Assembly: GCF_030656875.1 (NCBI RefSeq)
Contig: NZ_CP130943.1
Location: 2,976,001-3,040,000, forward strand
Source: Prescottella sp. R16
Lineage (GTDB): Bacteria; Actinomycetota; Actinomycetes; Mycobacteriales; Mycobacteriaceae
Direction: 5' to 3'
DNA: 64,000 nucleotides
In this document: in pieces, positions 58,216 to 64,000 of the stretch
Layout: each line of letters starts with the position of its first letter
Position numbering within the stretch: the stretch's first letter is position 1
Notes under the pieces: model-generated
Seen by the model: the letters and a program-made list of their open reading frames with translations, nothing else
The model's database searches: none
What the model was told of the DNA's origin: nothing
Program-made: the position numbers and the translations under genes

Positions 58216-58944
58216 CTACGAGCCGTGCTGCTCGACGAAACGTTCCACACCGTCGAGCAGCAGCGCCAGCGCGAACCGGAAGTCCGTATCCGCCCAGTCC
58301 ACATCGTCGTCCTCGAAACCGCCGTCCGCGAGTGCGGTGGTGAGCGCCGGGAATCGGGCGGGGTCGAGCACTCGGGTGAGGATGCTCGCGTAGTCGTCCG
58401 GTTCGGCGTCCGGGGACAGGTCGACGGCGAACCGCGCCCGTCCGATGACGTGGACCGAGACGTTGAGAGCGATCTGCACTTTGAGTGGTTCGGGCAGTCC
58501 GGTCGACGCCAGGCAGCCGAGCGCCGCCTCGAGCCAGGCCATGTTGTTCGGTCCGAGCGGCGCACCGCTGATGGGCAACCGCAGCCACCAGCGGTGACGC
58601 ATGAGGGCGTCGTACTCGGCACGCGCCCACACCTCCAGGCCCTCACGCCACGACAGGCCGGGCGCGATGTCGGGCGGAGTGCCGACCACCCGATCCGAGA
58701 TCAGTTCGAGCAGTTCGTCCTTGCTGCGAACGTACCGGTACAGCGACATCGTGGTGAAACCGAGCCGCTTCGCGACCCGCGCCATGGACAGTGCCGCCAC
58801 ACCTTCCTCGTCGGCGAGTTCGATTGCGGCGTCGAGTATTTCGTTCAGGCTCAGCCCCCTGCGGGGCCCCCGGGCCCCGGCGTCGTCCAGCCCCCACGCC
58901 AGTTCGACGACACGCGGCAGCGACGCGCTCTCCGTGGTGTCCAT
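58216..58944 (-). CDS. TetR-family regulator of the DrrAB-like exporter
   Basis: 242 residues, ATG 58944 with GAGGAG nine nt upstream. Helix-turn-helix at about 35-75 (GVAALSMARVAKRLGFTTMS, LYRYVRSKDELLELI) and a tetracycline-repressor-type C-terminal domain (about 85-235) with GLSWREGLEVWARAEYDALM. This subfamily usually controls a drug efflux system; the divergent ABC exporter fits. A TGTGTA/TACACA operator lies between the genes. Confidence 0.9.
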   Translation of the reverse strand: MDTTESASLPRVVELAWGLDDAGARGPRRGLSLNEILDAAIELADEEGVAALSMARVAKRLGFTTMSLYRYVRSKDELLELISDRVVGTPPDIAPGLSWREGLEVWARAEYDALMRHRWWLRLPISGAPLGPNNMAWLEAALGCLASTGLPEPLKVQIALNVSVHVIGRARFAVDLSPDAEPDDYASILTRVLDPARFPALTTALADGGFEDDDVDWADTDFRFALALLLDGVERFVEQHGS

Positions 58945-59016
58945 CCGTGTCCGCTCCTCGCCAAGTGCCCGGCACACTCTTGCGCTCATCCTAAAACTGC
59001 GTATCGTCTAAACAGT

Positions 59017-59033
59017 TGTGTACGTCATACACA
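59017..59033. promoter_or_regulatory. TetR operator TGTGTA-N5-TACACA
   Basis: Perfect 6-bp arms (59017-59022 and 59028-59033), 20 nt before the exporter start and 72 nt before the tetR start. Confidence 0.6.
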
Positions 59034-59053
59034 GTTTATCGAGAGGGTTACTC

Positions 59054-60007
59054 GTGAAACCACACCGACCCGGCCACGCCGTCGCCGTGACCGGCCTCCG
59101 CAAGACGTTCGGCGACCGCACCGTGCTCGACGGCGTCGACCTGCACATCCCCACCGGATCCGTCTTCGCGCTGCTCGGCGCCAACGGCGCCGGGAAGACC
59201 ACCACCGTGCGGGTCCTGTCGACGCTGCTCCCCTTCGATGCAGGCGACGTGGAGGTCGCCGGCCACCGTCTCCCCGACGCCGCGCACGCCGTCCGCGCCG
59301 ACATCAGCGTCACCGGCCAGTACGCGTCGGTCGACGCCCTGCTGACCGGCCGCGAGAACCTCATGCTGATGAGCGCCCTGCACCACCTCGGCCGACGCGA
59401 ATCCCGGCTCCGCACAGAAGAACTCCTGCACCGCTTCGACCTGACGGGTGCCGCGGACCGCCGCGCCGACACGTATTCGGGTGGCATGCGGCGCCGCCTG
59501 GATCTCGCGATGAGCCTGGTCGCCCACCCCACCGTGCTCTTCCTCGACGAACCGACCACCGGACTGGACCCGCGCAGCCGCCGGGACATGTGGGAGATGG
59601 TGCGCGAACTGGTCCGGGAGGGCACAACGATCCTGCTCACCACGCAGTACCTCGACGAGGCGGACGAACTCGCCGACCGCATCGCCGTGCTCGACGGCGG
59701 ACGCATCGTCGCCGAAGGCACCCCCGACGAACTCAAACGTCTCGTCCCCGGCGGCCACCTCGCCCTGCGTCTGCGGGACACGACGCAGCTGGCCCGGGTG
59801 AGCAGCGCCCTGCCCGACGCCGTCGTCGATGCCGACACCGCGACCCTGGCGGTCCCGACCGACGGCAGCGTCCGCTCGCTACGGGACGTACTGGACCGGA
59901 TCGACGACCCGACGCTGTCCTTCGAGCGGTTCGCGCTCGACACCCCCGATCTCGACGACGTCTTCTTCGCCTTGACCCGGGCCGACCGGAAGGAGCCTGT
60001 GCGATGA
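59054..60007 (+). CDS. ABC exporter ATP-binding subunit (DrrA type)
   Basis: 317 residues, GTG with GAGAGGG six nt upstream. Walker A LGANGAGKTTT (about 44-54), Q-loop region SVTGQYASVD, signature YSGGMRRRLDLAMSL, Walker B VLFLDEPTTGLDP, and H-loop replaced by Gln in LLTTQYLDEAD, as is usual for DrrA proteins. The C-terminal ~90 residues (PDELKRLVPGGHLALRL...) form the DrrA-specific regulatory tail. Energises export of a hydrophobic compound with the next-encoded permease. It overlaps that gene as ATGA. Confidence 0.93.
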   Translation: MKPHRPGHAVAVTGLRKTFGDRTVLDGVDLHIPTGSVFALLGANGAGKTTTVRVLSTLLPFDAGDVEVAGHRLPDAAHAVRADISVTGQYASVDALLTGRENLMLMSALHHLGRRESRLRTEELLHRFDLTGAADRRADTYSGGMRRRLDLAMSLVAHPTVLFLDEPTTGLDPRSRRDMWEMVRELVREGTTILLTTQYLDEADELADRIAVLDGGRIVAEGTPDELKRLVPGGHLALRLRDTTQLARVSSALPDAVVDADTATLAVPTDGSVRSLRDVLDRIDDPTLSFERFALDTPDLDDVFFALTRADRKEPVR

Positions 60008-60786
60008 CCGCCTCCCCGAGCCGCGATGTCCGAACCGTGGGGCCCGACTCGTGGGCCATGCTGCGGCGCAACCTGACCCATGTCACCCGCAGCCCGGACA
60101 CCATGATCACCGCCGTCGCGTTACCGGTCATGCTGATGCTGCTGTTCGTGTACGTGTTCGGCGGTGCGATCGACACCGGCCGCGCCTACATCGACTACGT
60201 GGTGCCCGGCATCGTCCTGTTGTGCGTCGCGTTCGGCTCGTCCACCACCGCCGTCAGCGTGTCGAGCGACATGACCGACGGCATCGTCGACCGGTTCCGC
60301 ACCCTGCCCATCGCCCGGTCCGCCGTCCTCAACGGCCATGTCCTGGCGAGCGTCGTCCGCAATCTGATCACCGGGGCCGTCGTCGTCGCCGTTGCCCTCC
60401 TCATGGGTTTCCGTCCGACCGCGGACCCCGTGCGCTGGCTCGGCGTGATCGCGGTCGTGGTCCTGTTCGTGTTCGCCCTGTCGTATCTGGCCACCGCGCT
60501 CGGACTGCTCGCGAAGAATCCCGAGGCCGCGAACGGCTTCACGTTCGCGATCCTGTTCCTGCCGTACGTCAGCAGCGCCTTCGTGCCCGCCGAGACGATG
60601 CCGTCCTGGCTGCGGTGGTTCGCGGAGAACCAACCGGTGACCCCTGTCATCGAGACCGTGCGCGGCCTGCTCACGGGCACCGCGATCGGTGCCTCCGCCT
60701 GGCTGGCGGTCGCCTGGTGCACCGTCATCGCCGTCGTCGGATTCGGGTCCGCCACCGTGCTCTACCGCCGGCGCACCGGCCGATAA
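60004..60786 (+). CDS. ABC exporter permease subunit (DrrB type)
   Basis: 260 residues, ATG overlapping the upstream TGA. ABC-2 fold with six membrane segments: TMITAVALPVMLMLLFVYVF, YVVPGIVLLCVAFGSSTTAV, VRNLITGAVVVAVALLMGF, GVIAVVVLFVFALSYLATAL, FTFAILFLPYVSSAFVPAET and AWLAVAWCTVIAVVGFGSA. The loop DMTDGIVDRFRTLPIARSAV is the coupling motif of the DrrB family. Substrate unknown (drug or lipid). Confidence 0.93.
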   Translation: MTASPSRDVRTVGPDSWAMLRRNLTHVTRSPDTMITAVALPVMLMLLFVYVFGGAIDTGRAYIDYVVPGIVLLCVAFGSSTTAVSVSSDMTDGIVDRFRTLPIARSAVLNGHVLASVVRNLITGAVVVAVALLMGFRPTADPVRWLGVIAVVVLFVFALSYLATALGLLAKNPEAANGFTFAILFLPYVSSAFVPAETMPSWLRWFAENQPVTPVIETVRGLLTGTAIGASAWLAVAWCTVIAVVGFGSATVLYRRRTGR

Positions 60787-60856
60787 GCGGTACCGCCGGA
60801 AACACGAGAACGGGAAGTTCGTCGAATCCTGCGCAAAAGACCGATAACCTGTTCTC

Positions 60857-61546
60857 GTGGAGTCCACTACCAGCCGCCGTCCGTCCCGCCGGGTGGACCC
60901 CGCGTTGGAGGTCCAGAGCGATCCCCAGGAGCTGGTGCCTCGGCGGCGCCCGACCCAGGAACGCAGCCGACGCAAATTCGACGCCCTGCTCACCGCGTCC
61001 CGCGACCTGCTCGTCGATGTCGGTTTCGAGTCGTTCACGTGCGAGGAGGTCGCGGCCCGTGCCGAGGTGCCGATCGGCACGCTGTACCAGTTCTTCGCCA
61101 ACAAGTACGTCATCGTGTGCGAACTGAACCGGCAGGACCTCGTCGGCGTCCAGCAGGAACTGGAAACGTTCAGCGGAGAGGTGCCGTCGATCGACTGGCT
61201 GCGTTTCCTCAACAAGTTCGTCGACCACATGGCCGGACTGTGGACGTCCGACCCGTCCCGGCGCGAAGTGTGGCTGGCGATGCAGTCGACGCCGTCGACC
61301 CGCGCCACCGGCATGATCCACGAGAAGCAGTTCGCCGAGCAGGTCGCCTTGATGCTGGCACCGCTCACCCCGCACACCCCGCGGGAGCGTCGCACTCTGA
61401 TGGCCGAGGTCCTCGTGCACGTCGTGTACTCGATGCTCAACTTCTCGGTGCAGGACGGGCAGAGCCACGCCGACGCCGTCGCCGAACTCAAACGCCTCAT
61501 GGGCGCATACCTCGTCGTTGCGGAGAAGGAAGCCCGCGCCAAGTAG
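60857..61546 (+). CDS. TetR-family regulator
   Basis: 229 residues. The leader is Arg/Pro-rich (residues 1-36), then the helix-turn-helix at about 57-90 (FESFTCEEVAARAEVPIGTL, YQFFANKYVIVCELN). C-terminal region with DWLRFLNKFVDHMAGLW. It follows the exporter by 70 nt and converges on acpS-fas. From position, it could control either, but no operator was found near it. It does not resemble what I recall of FasR. Confidence 0.85.
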   Translation: MESTTSRRPSRRVDPALEVQSDPQELVPRRRPTQERSRRKFDALLTASRDLLVDVGFESFTCEEVAARAEVPIGTLYQFFANKYVIVCELNRQDLVGVQQELETFSGEVPSIDWLRFLNKFVDHMAGLWTSDPSRREVWLAMQSTPSTRATGMIHEKQFAEQVALMLAPLTPHTPRERRTLMAEVLVHVVYSMLNFSVQDGQSHADAVAELKRLMGAYLVVAEKEARAK

Positions 61547-61571
61547 CAGCCCACGCATGCAGGGCAGAAAC

Positions 61572-61621
61572 ACCGAGGCCGGCCGACGGATTGTGTCCGT
61601 CGACCGGCCTCGGTTCTTTTT
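61572..61621. terminator. Bidirectional terminator between tetR and acpS
   Basis: Stem of about 19 bp with one mismatch (from ACCGAGGCCGG at 61572 to CCGGCCTCGGT ending 61614), loop TTGTG, then TCTTTTT. Confidence 0.88.
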
Positions 61622-61631
61622 CCGTGCTCGA

Positions 61632-62045
61632 TCAGCCGTTGGGCGCGATCGGGTCAGGTTCTTCGATCACCACCATCGCGCCCGCGACGTCGCCGTCGTG
61701 GGTGAGCGACAGGTGGATCTTGGCGCTGGGCAGGAACTGGGCGGCCTCACCGTGCAGCTTGATGGTGGGCCGGCCCCACGCGTCGTTGACGACCTCGACG
61801 AGTTCGTAGGCGTTGTCGCCGACGGCGGGGGGCCGCGCGAACCGCGAGGCCGCCCACGCCTTGATGACGGCTTCCTTGGCGGCCCAGCGGACCGCGTAGT
61901 GCCGGGCCGGGTCGGTACTGCGGGTTTCGCAGTACCGACGCTCGGCCGGACGGAAGCTCGACTTCATTGCGGTGCCGGGCATTTTCAGTTGCTCGGCGAA
62001 CTCCGAAATCGTGACGACGTCGAAACCGATCCCCAGGATCGCCAC
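61632..62045 (-). CDS. acpS: Holo-[acyl-carrier-protein] synthase
   Basis: 137 residues, GTG overlapping the fas stop by one base (TAGTG). Attaches 4'-phosphopantetheine from CoA to the carrier domain of FAS-I. Motifs: GIGFDVVTISEF (Mg-binding Asp9), RWAAKEAVIKAW (catalytic Glu-Lys), and HLSLTHDGDVAGAMVV. Coupled translation with its substrate gene is the arrangement in mycolate producers (Rv2523c-Rv2524c). Confidence 0.95.
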   Translation of the reverse strand: MAILGIGFDVVTISEFAEQLKMPGTAMKSSFRPAERRYCETRSTDPARHYAVRWAAKEAVIKAWAASRFARPPAVGDNAYELVEVVNDAWGRPTIKLHGEAAQFLPSAKIHLSLTHDGDVAGAMVVIEEPDPIAPNG

Positions 62046-64000
62046 TACTGGCACCCCGGCTTCCCGGTGAAGTACACGCTGTCGGCTCCGAGGCGGGCGT
62101 CCTCGTCGAGGAGCACGTCGGCCTCGAGCTGACGGGTCACCTTCGCCGGCACCGAGTCGCCGCCGAGGCGGCGGTCCGCGGGACGCTCGTAGAGAGCGTC
62201 GCCGCCGCACATCGCGGACGCCAGGCGGCGCTGCCCGTCGATGGTGCGCTGCTGTGCCTGCGCGAGGTACGCCGCGCGCCGGTCCGCCGGGATCGACTCG
62301 ACGAACGCCTGCGGGTGCACGACCGCGATCAGCCCGGACACGTGCCCGAAGCCGAGGCTGGTGAGCAGGCCCGCCTTGAGCGGCAGCCGGTCACCGAACC
62401 GCAGCGGGGTCCGCGGCCACACCAGGTGCGAGAACTCGGCCATCTTGTCGTCGACACAGTCGAGGCTGCGGTTCGGTGGGACGACGCCCTGGCCGAGGAC
62501 CTGGCACAGGCCGATCAGCTGGAACGCCGCCGCACCGCCCTTGGCGTGACCGGTCAGCGTCTTCTGCGAGACGACGAACAGCGGGGCGCCCTCGCTGCGG
62601 CCCAGGGCCGCCGCCAGACGCTCGTGCAGTTCGGCCTCGTTCGGATCGTTCGCGGCGGTCGAGGTGTCGTGCTTGGAGATCACCGAGATGTCGTCCGCGG
62701 TGACGCCCAGTGCCGCCAGCGACAGCGCCAGCTGCGAGTCCTGGCCGCCACGGCCGGCGCCGAGGGCACCGATACCGGGTGCCGGGATCGACGTGTGGAC
62801 GCCGTCCGCGAACGAACCCGCCCAGGCGACGACACCGAGGACCGGCAGGCCCATCTCGAGCGCGACGTCGCCGCGCGCCAGCAGGATGGTGCCGCCACCG
62901 GCGGACTCGACGAAGCCGCCGCGACGACGGTCGTTGGCCCGCGAGAAGCGGTTGTCGTCGATGCCCTTGGCGGTCATCTCGTCCGACTTGGCGGTCGCCG
63001 ACATGTCACCGAAGCCGATGATGCCCTCGATGCCGAGGTCGTCGAAGCCGCCGGCGACGACGAGCTGCGCCTTGCCCAGCTTGATCTTGTCGACGCCCTC
63101 CTCGACGGAGACCGCGGCCGTGGCGCACGCCGCGACCGGGTGCACCATCGCACCGTAGCCACCGACGTACGACTGGACGACGTGCGCCGCAATCACATTC
63201 GGCAGGGCTTCCTGCAGGATGTCGTTGGCGCGGGACTCGCCGAGCAGTGTGTCGACGTACAGCGAGCGCATCGACGTCATACCGCCCATGCCGGTGCCCT
63301 GCGTGTTGGCGACCAGCGACGGGTGCACCCAGCGCAGCAGCTCCGACGGGGTGAAGCCGCCGGTGAGGAACGCGTCGACGGTGGTGACGATGTTCCACAG
63401 GCCCACCCGGTCCACGGAGCCGGCCATGTCGGCGGGGATGCCCCACTTGGTGACGTCGAACCCGGTGGGGATCTGGCCACCGACCGTGCGGGTCAGCTTC
63501 GCCTTGCGCGGCACGCGGATCTCGGTGCCCGCCTTGCGGGTGACGGTCCAGTCACCGGACTCCGGATCGACCGCCGCGGTGGTGTTCTCCGGGTCGGAGT
63601 CCACGAACGCGCGGGCCTCGGCCTCGGAGCCGACGACGAACGACAGGTCCTTGTCGATGAACACCGACGTCAGCAGCGGCGCCGTGTTGTCGACCATCGC
63701 GCCCTCGTCACCGTAGGTGCGGATGCCGCAGCGTTCGACGACGGCGTCGTGGTAACGGTCGGCGATCTCCGCCTCCGGCACCAGCTCGCCGGACTCGACG
63801 TCGTACCAGCCGGGGGTGGGGTCGTTCTCCCACGCGACCAGCCCGGTGTTCCAGGCGAGTTCGAGGACGCCGGCCGCCGACAGCTGCTCGTCGACCTCCA
63901 TCTCGAAACGGGTCCGCGAGGAGCCGTACGGGCCGAGCTCACCGGCGCCGACGATGACGACCAGCTCGGACGGGTCGACGTCCAGCTCGGTCCACGCCGG
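62045..64000 (-). CDS. fas: Type I fatty acid synthase, C-terminal ketoacyl-synthase part (5' end outside)
   Basis: 652 codons are visible and the frame is open to the right edge, so this is the last fifth of a ~3000-residue FAS-I. The edge segment reads VVIVGAGELGPYGSSRTRFE, the link from the ketoreductase to the ketosynthase. The KS active-site Cys is in VAACATAAVSVEEG; later KS His residues are in SKHDTSTAANDPNE and TLTGHAKGGAAAFQ. FAS-I makes C16-C26 acyl-CoAs, including the alpha-branch of mycolates. The acpS start overlaps its stop. Confidence 0.96.
   Translation of the reverse strand, partial: PAWTELDVDPSELVVIVGAGELGPYGSSRTRFEMEVDEQLSAAGVLELAWNTGLVAWENDPTPGWYDVESGELVPEAEIADRYHDAVVERCGIRTYGDEGAMVDNTAPLLTSVFIDKDLSFVVGSEAEARAFVDSDPENTTAAVDPESGDWTVTRKAGTEIRVPRKAKLTRTVGGQIPTGFDVTKWGIPADMAGSVDRVGLWNIVTTVDAFLTGGFTPSELLRWVHPSLVANTQGTGMGGMTSMRSLYVDTLLGESRANDILQEALPNVIAAHVVQSYVGGYGAMVHPVAACATAAVSVEEGVDKIKLGKAQLVVAGGFDDLGIEGIIGFGDMSATAKSDEMTAKGIDDNRFSRANDRRRGGFVESAGGGTILLARGDVALEMGLPVLGVVAWAGSFADGVHTSIPAPGIGALGAGRGGQDSQLALSLAALGVTADDISVISKHDTSTAANDPNEAELHERLAAALGRSEGAPLFVVSQKTLTGHAKGGAAAFQLIGLCQVLGQGVVPPNRSLDCVDDKMAEFSHLVWPRTPLRFGDRLPLKAGLLTSLGFGHVSGLIAVVHPQAFVESIPADRRAAYLAQAQQRTIDGQRRLASAMCGGDALYERPADRRLGGDSVPAKVTRQLEADVLLDEDARLGADSVYFTGKPGCQ

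Noticed and set aside
56767..60003. Long extension in frame with the ABC permease
   Set aside because: Antisense to the M20 peptidase and tetR genes and overlapping the ATPase; the permease starts at the ATGA overlap at 60004.
60857..61546. The TetR near acpS-fas as FasR
   Set aside because: Position is suggestive, but the sequence does not match what I recall of FasR (Rv3208), whose gene is not at this locus in mycobacteria.

Overview
The window is high-GC, densely coded chromosomal DNA from a mycolic-acid actinomycete. It is most likely a Rhodococcus or a close relative. Two things support this. GTG starts and G/C-ending codons are common. The backbone gene order also matches, from memory, the Mycobacterium tuberculosis stretch Rv2464c to Rv2524c: nei1, rpiB, Rv2466c, pepN, Rv2468c, ctaJ, Rv2469c, glbO, aglA; then Rv2474c, Rv2475c, gdh, ettA, ssb-like Rv2478c; then cmrA, orn, tRNA-His, ldtB, tRNA-Lys, Rv2520c, bcp, Rv2522c, acpS and fas. 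Mycolate genes (cmrA, the FAS-I gene fas with acpS) and a mycoredoxin-system protein agree with this placement. Gene order was not checked by a database search.

1-9.4 kb: the 3' end of a nitronate monooxygenase gene, a Gly/Asp-tailed membrane protein, the nei1-rpiB pair, a CPWC thiol oxidoreductase behind a SigH-like promoter, a ferredoxin reductase, pepN, two small genes (DUF5130 and CtaJ) that I link to the cytochrome bcc-aa3 supercomplex, and an HNH nuclease. 9.4-17.7 kb: glbO and aglA; an accessory pair (AurF-type diiron oxygenase with an FprB-like ferredoxin-reductase fusion); membrane, lipoprotein and secreted proteins; and a P450-TetR pair behind an inverted repeat. 17.7-30.1 kb, all leftward except as noted: ssb and a CtaG/CopD membrane protein, a secreted lipase, then ettA, a thioesterase, the 1624-residue NAD-glutamate dehydrogenase, a second thioesterase and the Rv2474c homologue.

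30.2-49.5 kb is the most variable part: LysR, MerR, TetR and PadR regulators beside their likely targets (mqo, hydrolases, an acyl-CoA thioesterase, an MFS transporter, fadH), tRNA-Arg, a DUF4185 secreted protein, the NADP-glutamate dehydrogenase gdhA, and a fatty-acid desaturase/reductase/small-protein operon. 49.5-64 kb returns to the backbone: cmrA, a decayed lysA paralogue, an NDMA-type alcohol dehydrogenase, orn, tRNA-His, a 47-residue membrane peptide, ldtB, two identical tRNA-Lys genes, DUF3618, bcp, an M20 peptidase, a DrrAB-like ABC exporter with its TetR, another TetR, acpS and the 3' part of fas.

Most genes are housekeeping or envelope-lipid metabolism genes. I found no CRISPR array, integrase, transposase, phage genes or recognisable defence island. 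The best candidates for something less described are the diiron oxygenase-FprB pair, the 47-residue membrane peptide with its own promoter and terminator, the lysA remnant under a perfect hairpin, and the L7/L12-like domain on a membrane protein.
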